A program made the position numbers and the translations under genes. Of a DNA stretch of 64,000 bases, positions 9,911 through 20,832 are shown one piece after another (position 1 is the stretch's first letter; each line of letters starts with the position of its first letter). The notes under the pieces were generated by a model, which saw nothing but the letters and a program-made list of their open reading frames with translations, made no database searches and was not told where the DNA came from. The DNA is from Cadophora sp. MPI-SDFR-AT-0126 (lineage: Eukaryota > Ascomycota > Leotiomycetes > Helotiales > Ploettnerulaceae). The DNA is taken from contig JAGMVK010000005.1 in assembly GCA_020747065.1 (NCBI GenBank), positions 2,728,001-2,792,000 on the forward strand, read 5' to 3'.

Positions 9911-10923
9911 ATAGAAGAGTGACTGCTGCCAGATATTAAGTTTTTGTTTGGTATGTTGACTTCAGCTCGCTTGTTCATGGTGCACACGCTAACAGATCTT
10001 GTGAGTTAGTTTTTCCCAGACATCAAAACCATAATAGAGAAAATGTGCGCATGTAGAGACAACAGACACACAAACCCATGAGACAGCCGACGAATCCCGG
10101 ATAGCATCTCCTCGAGGCTTCAAGTGAAGCATCTACGATGGTGTGAAGACCATCTGGAAGGGAGTGGTGGGGAGGAAGGGGAGGGGGAGAGAATAGAGGC
10201 TATGGAACTGAAAAATGTCACCACTGCCTTTGTTCGGACCGAAAGTCACAGAACGCGAGAAGAGAGCTTATTATGTTGTTCGATTAATAGACGGAGGACT
10301 TCGTGTGCATGTTGGCAAATTACTCAATCGCACTTGTAATGTAGTCAGCAGTCCGTTCACCAACGAAAATGCATTTTTTATTCGACACTAAAGCTGGCAC
10401 TTTCAACATAATATGTTTCGAAGCCTGATAGGCATCAGTCGGGAAATCATGTCTTTTATTTCAATTCTGTCACGATCATGCCTCCACATCAATCATCCAT
10501 CTAGCTAGAGATGTGAAACCCAATGTGACTCTCTTAGGAGATATGACAGGAGAAGTTCACAGTCGAGAGGAATATTACCTCGGGAAACCGAGATACTGTA
10601 GAAGGAACTAGATGGAAGAGGAAGAGATTCTCGATGGTGAAGTTGACTTGAGAGATTAAGAAGAAAACAAGCACCGAAACATACGATGCGTGGATGAAGT
10701 CACTACTTGAAGAACAATTTTGATAGTCAACAAAATGAGGAAAATGGCCTATGGTAAGTCTCACTGGAGGGCATTTTCAGTCAAGTGCGGGGTAGACATG
10801 GTCGCTCCACAGGGCCCAACTTCAGGGCTCTCTACAGCGCCGGTCCCTGCAGATATTTTACGCCACGACCATCATTACCACGCAGTTCGTATGCCTTCCA
10901 ACTCCGAGACAGATGTGCTCCAC
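9911..10923. other. Intergenic region between convergent bHLH and CorA-like genes
   Basis: Nothing gene-like is seen. It should hold both 3' ends. A copy of AAGTGCGGGGTA lies at 10783-10794, near the 3' end of the CorA-like gene rather than in a promoter. Confidence 0.6.
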
Positions 10924-12596
10924 CTATGTCCGTTTCCCCCCGACATCCAGCAAAGCCCCTTTAAATCTCTTCGCCGACCATGCCACATTCTCATCATACC
11001 CCAATTGAATAACAAACGTCCCCACGAAAACCAGGAAAATCAACGGCACAGAAACAGCAAAATAGACCCAAAACAGATGCGAGCCTGGTCTAAAGTCATC
11101 GCTCATACTGAAGAGCGCGCATGTATACGCTAAGGGTATGAACACTAATCCGACGACAGTGAGCGTTTTCGTGCTCTTGGCTTCTTTGACGGACCGTCGT
11201 GCTTCGGAGAGAGCCTGCCTGCTGCCTACGATGTTGGATAATCCCATCGTCGCGGATGTCAATTGGTCGACTTTATTTTTCATCTTTTGGAGGCGCTGGT
11301 ATATGTAGCGGAGGTCTTCGTCGCTGGATGTCCAGTGACTGTGGCTAGGGGTGTCGGGAGGAGTGATGGGAATGGCAAGATCTCGGAGGATATCTTCGAC
11401 ATCGTCGCTGAATTCTGCGAGTCGGCGAGCGGATAATTGGAGGCTGCTCCATTGTTCTTGGACGTTTGCACCTTCGTGATCGTCGTAGTCTGCGTAGTCG
11501 CTTCGTCGAGAAAGTTTCCACTCGACCTTGGCCAGTCTGTTGATGATCATTTCGAAATAGTCGATCACTTTTAGGTAGTGTGAGCAGACGATCTTCAGTG
11601 GAAAAATGGTGGCAAGCTTTGGAGTGATGGTAGCTTGAGACCCACAAGAATGGGCCAAAACCTCAGAGTAGTGCTCGTAATAGAAGCACAGATCGTCGAG
11701 GAAAGATGTCCGAGGCGGCGGTTCAAGAGTTTGAGTTTGGCTTTGACGACCATCCTCACGCTTGACGAAGTCTGGATAGCCTCCTTGGAAAGGCTCACCG
11801 TGGAAGGCAGCCGAAGTCATCGCACGGCTCATGATATGCAATTTATGGACAGGTGGATCGCACAGGATTATGACTATCGTAGACTGTCAGAAACAGAGGA
11901 CGATATTAACGACAATGAAGAATCACCATCCCAGCTATCATTTTCGTCCTTTCGAGACCAAAATGAGAATTTCCGAGCCACAGCAGCAGTGGTATCGAGT
12001 CTCCCCTCAAATCCGATCGCTGCGAGATGACGACCCGTAAGTGCACAGACAGTTCGCCAGTCCCTCAGTTGATGGCCAAATTCTCGAACCTCGCGATATT
12101 TGACGCAAAAATATCTTTCCGGATTAACCAGAGAAGGTAGGACTAGCGCATTCTGGATGACGGATCCACCCATCTTGAGGTTCCACAGATCATTCCGTTC
12201 TTGCCTGACGAAGAATTTGGGGTCCATGAAGAAATATGACCCGAATGCCTCGACGTACTGAGGATCCAAGCCATCGAGAATATAGATTCTTTGCCTTGGT
12301 ACTACTGCAGGCTCCGACTTGTCAATTTTTTGACGCTCACTGAAGTGGTCTTTGATTTCCATGTGGTTGTTGAATATCACGCGCGACCATCTATGATCTG
12401 GTGTCCTTTCGAGGACGACAGACCGCGATTGACCGACACGGGAGCCGATGTGATGATTCAAGGGGTCAGGACTTGCAGTCCCTGGATACAATGCATCGAT
12501 TTTGGTGACATAGTCTAGGTAAGGTCCCTCTGTGCAAAGCCGTTTTTCATCGTGGGCTGGGGTATTGGCTGTTGCCTGGTGGTGAAGTTGGAACAT
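10924..12596 (-). CDS. CorA-like (Mg2+ transporter-type) two-helix membrane protein
   Basis: Two exons, 11927-12596 and 10924-11873, give 539 aa. The 53-bp intron (11874-11926; GTGATT..ATAG, branch CTGAC) is placed so that the conserved run SWD-VIILCDPP is read through, and it restores one frame. The N-terminal domain has the fungal CorA-like pattern (QRIYILDGLDPQYVEAFGSYFFMDP, FFVRQER). A long helical region follows (YIYQRLQKMKNKVDQLTS), then two C-terminal membrane segments of about 20 residues each near residues 450-505. The loop before TM1's exit reads LFSM instead of the GMN triplet of true CorA/Mrs2 channels, so ion selectivity is uncertain. The frame upstream of 12596 is open but without ATG. 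Such proteins are common in moulds, and several are only CorA-like by fold. It lies tail to tail with the bHLH gene. Confidence 0.82.
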
Positions 12597-13086
12597 TGAT
12601 TCAATTCGAGTTTGCTGATGAATGCCTCCGCACAAGCCAATTGTCCGTCCAGGGATAAGGATGCGATCCCTCTGAAGTGATTATGTTGCTGAAATACTTG
12701 CTCTTCGGACGATCCAAGGCTGGCTACGATGAAGCCGAAGTGAGATACAGGAAAAACCATCGGCCACGTGATCTGCAGCTCAAACCAGATCAGGCCCAAT
12801 GTTGCGCGGCAGGTATAGAATGTAGAGAGAAAAAAGCAGGATATCTATGAGACATAATTGCATGCTTAGGGATGCTACTGTTGTGAGAATAAAAGATCTG
12901 GCTGTTTGTTTTCTACTGGACTTCAATTGCCGAAGTACATGTGGTTAATTTGAGGTTTGGGTAGCAGACATACAGGGCACTTTCACACTGGACGTCGATT
13001 TATTCATCTGTTAATTTCCAATCCTGTTATACAATTAAGGTGGCGATGTCTCACGGCTATCATACAACGCCGCCCACTGTCCTGCA
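12597..13086. other. Promoter of the CorA-like gene and 3' flank of the regulator
   Basis: About 490 bp with no gene. Both neighbours are on the minus strand, so this holds the 5' flank of the CorA-like gene and the 3' end of the Zn2Cys6 gene. I see no distinctive sites. Confidence 0.5.
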
Positions 13087-15516
13087 TTATATGACATCGA
13101 ATCTCGTCATGTCCGTCTCGAAAATCGGCATCATCCCCGAGTTGCCAGCCAGGTAATTATCAAATAACATCGACATGTTATCCGGATTATCCAACTGTAG
13201 CGAAGTCCAATCTTCTGGCATCATTGTAGACCAATCGGTATCCATTGCGCCGGGAACAACTACATCTGGCTGCATCCCATTACCTATGAACGCGGCCGTC
13301 TGAGGTCTTTGGTGATATGCTTGAGGCACTGCTGGAGGACCACTATTGAGAGTCTGCTCGACACAAGATTTGCCACCTTGAAGAAGAATCTTGCAGATGC
13401 TGAGAAGCTTTTTGGCGCCGGGGGCGAGGATGGATGCACGTTCTAGGGACTCGACGACTTTCTCGAGAAGATGCATATCGGCTGCATTCGTGTCTAAGAT
13501 TGCTGTGCCTAGAATGACTATAAAGGGTGTGAAGGGGCAAATAGAGAGGTTCCTTGCCATGGTCAGCGGCCGATGATTGTTAGTGGAGGAAATCAACTTA
13601 CCAGTCTATGTACATTCTGATCTGATGTTGCGATCTGCTGAACAATCTTGTGCAAAGTGTCTCGTGTAGCTCCAAGGTTTCTCTGGCGACTGCGATGCAC
13701 TCGTCTGAGAACCGTAGTGGATGGGCGGGTTTCTGTGAGGGTATTGCGCGGTAGACGAGTGCCAGATTCGCCAAAAGAGTGATTTCAGTGTCCAAGAACG
13801 GTTCCCTCTCGGTTTCAGACATCCTGCTAAAAATCACCTGTTTTGTAGCAATATCAGCTAATGTGACTTATGGGGTAGGGTGCCGGACCTGCAATCTTTC
13901 TCGCGTATGGTTGAACTCAGATGCTATACTTCTCGCGTTCAGAGCTTTGACTTCAGATCCATCTTGCTGGGCTTTCGCGGAGTACAACTTCTCATAGATG
14001 CTGGCCTGTAACTTTGCAATGTCGAACCAAAGAAAGACCACATCACGACCGTTGTCTGCTGGTAGCTGAGGATAGCCTACCGATATGTCATAGTCCGAGT
14101 AGTTTGGCGATCTACCGAAGTTCAGAGACAATGCCTTGTCAAAGCAATACGTGAACCAGAAGCAAATTTTTCTTCTATTCAACTCATCAATGTCTTCGGC
14201 GTTATCCTTGAGTCGGTTGAGCCCGCTGTCCATACACAGCCGAGCCGCGAACGATATGAGGTACCATGCTTTATTATGGTCTGATTCCGCCATCGCAGTT
14301 TGAACCTAATGAGAGTGCGGGGTTCAGTGCGGAACCGAGAGGGTGCCAGAAGCGGTCGGTGCGACTCACACCATATAACAGACACTCAATATTAGCGATT
14401 CTTGGCTCTAGAAAAATGCTGAGCTTTTCAATGGTGACCGAGACGTTGTTCGAGCACATTTCAACGATCTTAGCAGCACCTGCTGGGTCGATTCCATGCG
14501 ACTCAAGCTGACTGGCAGTTGCTAGGCCGATGATGCCCATGAGTCCTCCGTTGGTTGTAATGAAGTCCGAAGCAGAGTAACCGTCAATAGGAAAGTAATA
14601 TTTCTGGCAGGTTTGGCGGAAGCCCTTGCCATCTCCGAACGGTGAACACAGCAAAAAGCCACGAGGTAAAACTGAAGAGTTATCAGTGATCATTGAGTCT
14701 GGCTGCTGGGTAGAAGGACAAACCATCTATCAACCTCAGTGCTGCAAGTGCGACCTGTACCGGGGGCATAGGCAAGTCGGATGTGAAGTTGACATCACTA
14801 TTCTGAATGCTGCCGCTATGAAGCGCTCTGAGGGACTGCAAACTAGAAGTGACATCTTGTCCTTGTCTGGCTGCCGGTGAGTTGTGAAGTGCAATATCTA
14901 ATATCTGCCCGGTCTGATGTGAATGGACCTCGAAAGAAGATTCGCCAAGATACGGTGGCTCATCGGAAGGCAAGCTTGCTTTCCCAGAGACGGAGCCCGG
15001 AGTTGCTGCACTAGGTAAGTTTGGTTTCCTAGGTCCAAAGTCTCTGTTAGATATAGGAGAAGATATTTCTGGTCTGTGTCTAGAAGTAAGTTCCGATTTC
15101 TGTTTGGTCAAGATGTCCAGCGAACTCTGTAATTGAGAGAGTTGTTCGTTAATCTTGGACAGCTGATCATCTCTGGACGCCACAACATCAGTATTCATCG
15201 AATTCCATTTACGTATTTTGTGCAAACCCAATACTCACAATCGCGCAGTAGCAACGGCTCTCTGCCGTTTCTGTTGCGAAGTTCTGGGTGCGGTCCAGCA
15301 TGGTATATTTGACGATTTGCATGCTGAGCAGGGGTCTAATTTATCACACCGTACCTATCGGATATATCAATAACGTAGATGCTGGAATATTGCGAGAACT
15401 TAGCTTGCCTTTCTGGTCTTACAGGCCTCACAGGCTCTCAGTCGTGTGGTGATTATGGAGTGGTGGTCGTGCTCCGGCCCATCTGGCCCGCTGTTGATCT
15501 CGTCCTCTCCACTCAT
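13087..15516 (-). CDS. Zn2Cys6 transcription factor, divergent from ABC exporter
   Basis: Seven exons (15409-15516, 15239-15354, 14724-15172, 14370-14671, 13889-14305, 13602-13837, 13087-13552) sum to 698 codons, 697 aa, with every junction in phase. The start ATG at 15516 is 36 codons before the first junction. The zinc cluster is CEAC-KTRKVR-C-DKLDP-C-SAC-KSSNIP-C, a perfect CX2CX6CX5CX2CX6C, but it is only complete if intron 1 (15355-15408) is spliced as GC-AG (GCAAGC..ATAG). A short coiled region follows (DDQLSKINEQLSQLQSSL). The fungal-specific middle region spans roughly residues 260-480, with AWYLISFAARLCMDSGLNR and RRKICFWFTYCFDKALSLNFGR. It shares a 586-bp divergent promoter with the MDR-type exporter at 16103, so it is a good candidate for that pump's regulator. 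Binding to CGG triplets is expected from the family; target is inferred. Confidence 0.93.
15355..15408 (-). other. GC-AG intron inside the zinc-cluster codons
   Basis: Read on the minus strand the 54-bp intron starts GCAAGC and ends CGATAG. No GT donor in the area keeps the frame: splicing at AGAAAG / GTACGG joins RKxxC exactly as the Zn2Cys6 family requires. GC donors followed by AAG are the usual form of the rare GC-AG class. Confidence 0.85.
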
Positions 15517-16102
15517 CTCGGAAAGCTCTTGAGACCAAAAGTCCGGTATTGTACAGAGCCCACGGCTTTCTGTAGTCTTGATTTGATGTTTGTCTTGCTA
15601 GGGAAGAATGTACTGGGGGTTGGATATGGAGTGCATCTCGTGCGGGATGTGTGTTTTGCCTCGGGATCCGCGGGCCCGAACTTTCCGTTCTACCTAGCGC
15701 CGAGATTTTGCCTAGCGACGGATTGTCCTGGGCAATTATGTCAACACTTCTTTGTCCGCCTCATGACTTTCACCAATTGTCGCCCTTCAATGGTATTTGT
15801 GGATACTGCAAATCTTCGAACAGCTGGAAGACAGTCAGACCGAAAGCTTGTATCGAATTCCATAAGATTGCCGGGATATACTGCGTTTCCGTGAAGCCAT
15901 TGCCAGGCTTGAGGGGGCTTTCACTACGTTCACTTGGCACCGCTACACACTCATCTTGACTCATTTGCTTCGGATTCGTCACCATAGCGTGTCAGCCGGG
16001 AAAGATTGCTCCGCAACATGGCCACATGAGAGACTAGATATAGATCCGTCTTGAATATCTTTCTTTGGCTCTCTGAGCCTCATTATTCGACTATTCTCCC
16101 TC
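15517..16102. promoter_or_regulatory. Divergent promoter between regulator and ABC exporter
   Basis: 586 bp between the two start codons. At 15667-15674 it has TCCGCGGG, one base from the yeast pleiotropic drug response element TCCGCGGA bound by Pdr1/Pdr3, which are Zn2Cys6 proteins. It is an everted CCG/CGG pair and so a possible site for the adjacent regulator or its relatives. The overlapping antisense open frames have no family signal. Confidence 0.5.
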
Positions 16103-19100
16103 ATGATGGAGGAAAAGCCAACCACCACCCCGCCTTCTAGAGAGGAATCTTTACCGCCAAAAGCAGAGGGAAACGAGAAATCCATGGTAGCGAAAGAAGA
16201 AAGCGGATCTTTGAAGGACTTCATTCGTATTTTTCAATACGCCGACCGAACTTCATGGATTCTGAATATCATCTCTCTGCTAACCTCAATCGGTGCCGGA
16301 GTCACGTTACCCTTGATGACCCTTGTTTTTGGAGATTCGATTGGAGACTTCAACAACTTTTCAACAGCCGACATTGATCCTCGATCTTTTAACAACACGA
16401 TCCTGAATTCTGTGTAAGCAATTGATGGTTTCAGTGTTGGTCGTTAAGCTAACCAGTTTTAGGAAATTATTTGTTTACCTCTTCGTGGCTAAGCTCCTCT
16501 TGTCTTACATTTCTACAATTACGATTTGCATCTCTGCAATAAGGACTACGCGTGATCTTCGTCAGGACTTCCTTAGTCACACACTACGGAAAGAGACGTG
16601 GCATTTTGACCTACAGGATGCCTCATCCGTTGCTGTACTGGTCACTACAAATGGTTCTCGCATCAATAAAGGTATTGCCGACAAGCTCGCCTTTCTTATT
16701 CAGGTAAGCATTACTCTTCCTTTGCCCCCTCAAGTACTTGAGACACTGAAGCGTTGAGACGTCAAAGCAAACAGTCATTAATTTGTCAGCAGTATCTAGC
16801 GATGTTTTTCGCTGCCTTCATAGTGGCACTCGCAGTCCAATGGAAGTTAGCACTCATTACAATGAGTGTGATCCCTGCGATCTTTGTGATCACATTTGGT
16901 GTCATTGCACTAGATGCACCAGTCGAGGCACGGATCATGAAAATATACTCGAAAGGTGGATCTGTTGCTCAGGAAGCCATATCCACTATCCGAACGGTTC
17001 ACGCCTTCTGGGCACAATCGAAACTGATCGCCAAGTATGATAAGTACCTCAAAGCTGCGCACACCGAAGGCAAAAAGAAGTCTATATTCTATGGCATTCT
17101 CTTCTCTACTGAGTACTTCTGCGTCTATTCTGGAATCGCTCTTGCGTTTTGGAAAGGCTATAGGATGTACAGAAGCGGTGAGATCGAATCCGTCGGGACG
17201 GTCTTCACAGTCGTTTTCTCCATCCTGATTGCATCGTCAACGATCTCTGCCATTGCTCCCCAGTTTCAGACTTTCACGAACGCTGCCGCCGCTGCATCGG
17301 AACTTTTTGAGCTGATCGATTCACCAACTTTGCTGGACCCTCTTTCTGAAGACGGTGTTAAACCTGAAAAGTGCGAAGGGCAACTGGAAGTCAGAGATTT
17401 AAAGTTCTCATATCCATCAAGACCTAGCATTCAAGTTTTGAATGGATTGAATCTCTCAATCCCAGCGGGCAAGACCACTGCTCTTGTTGGAGCAAGTGGA
17501 TGTGGTAAGAGCACATTGATAGGTTTACTGGAACGTTGGTATGAGAGGACATCCGGTGAGATCCTCTTAGATGGAACAGACATCACTTCCATCAACACTC
17601 GATGGTTGCGCAGTCAAATTGGACTTGTCCAACAGGTATGGAAGTAACTGTTGCCTGTCGCACTCAGAGCGTCGCTTAACAACTCATAGGAACCCGTACT
17701 GTTCCAAGGCACGATATTTCAAAACGTTGCTAACGGATTCTTGGACCACCAAAAGCTCCTTCCTCGTGAACAGCAATTGAGATTGATCCAAGAGGCTTGC
17801 GAAACGAGTAATGCTCATGAGTTTATCTCTCAACTTCCAGAGGTACTGGTCAGCTTATCAATGTACAGGCATATGCTTACGATTCTAGGGTTATGACACA
17901 GAGATTGGCGAAGCAGCTGGTCTACTCTCTGGTGGTCAGAAGCAACGAGTTGCAATTGCTCGAAGCATTATTTCCAATCCGAAAATTCTCCTCCTCGATG
18001 AAGCCACTAGCGCGCTGGATCCAAGAGCGGAGGGCATAGTTCAAGCTGCTCTCGATAAAGTGTCGGCGGACAGAACTACACTAGTGATTGCACACAAGCT
18101 GGCGACCATCAAAAATGCAGACAACATCGCAGTCATCTCATATGGTTGTGTGGTAGAGCAGGGCACCCATGATGAACTTCTTCAAGCTGATGGTCACTAT
18201 GCACGTCTGGTGGCGGCGCAAGACATCAGTGGCGAAAACGACGATTCAGACAGGGAATCAACTGCCAACGAGAAGCAAGCAGAGAATAGTCTCGCGCAAC
18301 AGACCTCGCTCTACAGGATTCAGACACAAGCAAGCGCTGCTGCGACGGAAGACAGTTCTGGCACTGTTGGGTATTCGCTTCTGAAGTGTATCTGGTAAGC
18401 TTCGTCTCTTATGGTCCTCACTAAGCCGGGGGAGACTCTTGGCTTCTACGCGGGACCTCTGAATGAAATCAGTGCTAATTACTTGAATAGGATCATGTTT
18501 GGAGAACAGAAAGCTTTATATCCCCACTTTGTCATCACCGTAGTTGCCGCCCTTGCTGGTGGAGCCACTTTCCCTGGACAAGCGCTTCTCTTCTCTCGAA
18601 TTCTCAACGTGTTCACACTCCAGCCCAACGAGGCTCAATCCGAAGCCAACTTCTACGCTCTCATGTTTTTCATCGTCGCTCTTGGTAATCTCATCGCATA
18701 CTTCATCATTGGAGTTCTGTGCAACATGATAGGCCAGGCAGTGACCTACCGCTACAGAAAAGAGATGTTCACGGACATGCTGAAGCAAGACATGGAGTTC
18801 TTCAATTTACCAGGGAACACGTCAGGGGCGTTGACATCCAAATTATCCTCGCTACCCACACAGTTGCAAGACCTTCTGAGCGCCAATATACTCCTGATCT
18901 TTATTGTCTTCGTCAATATTATTTCCAGCAGCATTCTTGCTATTGCTTATGGCTGGAAACTGGGCTTGGTGATGGTCTTTGCTGGACTCCCTCCCCTCCT
19001 CATCTCAGGCTATATCCGAATCCGTCTCGAAACAGCCCTCGAAAAGGAGAACTCGGAACGCTTCGCTGATTCCGCCAGTTTGGCCAGTGAAGCTGTATTG

Positions 19101-20234
19101 GCCATCAAAACCGTCTCATCCCTGACCCTCGAATCCGCTATTTTGGAGCGATACAACGAGAAACTTAGCAGAATTGTCAAAGTGTCCATTAAATCGCTTA
19201 CGTGGACGATTGGCTTCTACGCATTATCCCAGTCGTTGGAGTTTCTTGTCATGGCTCTTGGCTTCTGGTACGGATCTCAACTGCTACTCAGGGGCGAATA
19301 CACCATTACTCAGTTCTATGTTATCTTCATCGGTGTTCTCTTTGCAGGCCAGGCAGCTGCACAGTTCTTCTCATACACGACGAGCATCACGCAAGCAAGT
19401 GGAGCAGCGAATTACATTTTGTGGCTCCGAGCCCGCAAACCAGTAATGCAAGAGACGCCAGAAAACATGGACAAAGGTCCGGGTGGTGACGGAGGTGAGA
19501 TCGCTCTTCATTCCCTGAATTTCCAATACCCAGGCCGAACCGCCCGAGTTCTCAAAGACATCAACATGACCATCAAGCACGGCGAGTTTGCAGCTTTCGT
19601 TGGCCCATCCGGGTGCGGTAAATCAACAATGGTTAACCTCCTCGAGCGCTTCTATGACCCCACATCCGGCGATATCTGCTTCGCAGGCAACCCAATCCAA
19701 ACATACTCTCCCCGTCTCTACCGCCAAAACATCTCCCTCGTGCAGCAAGAACCCACGCTCTACTCCGGCTCAGTGTTCGAAAACGTCTCTCTTGGCCTCG
19801 AAGAAGTCGCCACCGAAGCCCAAATCATCGAAGCGTGTCGCCAAGCCAACGCCCTCGAGTTCATCGAGTCGCTCCCAGAGGGCTTCCAAACCGCCTGTGG
19901 AAATCGTGGTCTTCAATTCTCCGGTGGCCAGAAGCAGAGAATCGCCATTGCGCGAGCTCTTATTCGCAAGCCGAGATTGCTGTTGTTGGATGAGGCGACA
20001 AGTGCACTTGACACACAGTCTGAGAGGATTGTCCAGGATGCGCTTGATCAGGCGAAGGAGGGTAGGACGACCATTGCTGTTGCGCATAGACTGTCGACGA
20101 TTAAGCACGCTGATGTCATCTTTGTGTTTGGAGATGGGAAGATTGTGGAGAGTGGGACGCATTCTGAGTTGCTTGCGATGAAAGGGAGGTACTATGATAT
20201 GTGTTTGACGCAGAGTTTAGACAAGCAGGTTTGA
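16103..20234 (+). CDS. Full-length ABCB (MDR/P-glycoprotein-type) exporter
   Basis: Six exons (16103-16413, 16463-16703, 16793-17635, 17690-17842, 17889-18394, 18491-20234) give 1,265 aa with all phases consistent; the third exon could start three bases earlier. Layout is TMD-NBD-TMD-NBD. NBD1 has Walker [10 protein letters not shown] (about residue 417), signature LSGGQKQR (about 528) and Walker [16 protein letters not shown]2 has GPSGCGKST (about 1055), FSGGQKQR (about 1160) and [12 protein letters not shown]; both halves look catalytically complete. The charged linker after NBD1 ([13 protein letters not shown]) is typical of this type. Such pumps sit in the plasma or vacuolar membrane and export drugs, toxins or lipophilic peptides. 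It is divergent from the Zn2Cys6 gene at 15516 and next to a monooxygenase, a common detoxification or metabolite-export setting. Substrate unknown. The last exon turns from C-rich to G-rich near 19930. Confidence 0.96.
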
Positions 20235-20832
20235 ATGTATATATGTATTAATGGTAATCAGTAGGCATAGATGTAACAATAGAGCTTCATTATCCGAGGT
20301 TATTTACAATCTCTGTCACGTTGACCTTCATCTGATTGTTGTCGATGTGTTCGCTGTCCGTGTGCCATTTTCAGGGTCAGATTCAGTTAAGTGCGGGGTA
20401 GTTCCAGGATCTCACGGCTCACTGCGGCGTCTCGGTTAAGCGAATATTCGGGAAGTAAACAGTCAGACAGTAACAACAGTCGCAAGAAGCAATCCGCATC
20501 TCAATAATCGGAAATGAGCAGGAAGCTTAGTGAATATCGAACCGTTTACAAAGAGTCGATACATAGGTTCTCAGATCGAGAGATGCTTACAAGGCTCCAC
20601 AACCCGCTTTTTACAACCTGGCTGATTAAGCGCCCTTGGGCTGCGTCATGAGTCAACCAAAGCCAGTGAATCTTTTGGTTCTCTCGGAGATAATACACTG
20701 GGAGGCTTGTTAGTTAAAGAAAGACTTTACTTAAATGTCTTACGTAACAAGAGGTCTCCTTCATCAAATCTGTAGACCAGGCGTATCTCGATATGCAGGC
20801 GGCAGGATACCTTCCAGTGTAGCTTTGATCTG
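20235..20832. other. Convergent intergenic region, ABC exporter and monooxygenase
   Basis: 598 bp between two 3' ends, no gene. It contains AAGTGCGGGGTA at 20389-20400, the same 12-mer as at 10783. Being between two 3' ends, it cannot be a simple promoter site for either gene. Confidence 0.6.

Noticed and set aside
10720..11133. 137-codon plus-strand open frame
   Set aside because: Overlaps the 3' part of the CorA-like gene on the other strand and has no family pattern.
11635..12040. Plus-strand open frames of 131 and 69 codons
   Set aside because: Antisense shadows of the CorA-like gene; no domain.
15379..15985. Open frames on both strands in the regulator/ABC promoter
   Set aside because: Partly antisense to the zinc-cluster exon and with no family signal; region acts as divergent promoter.
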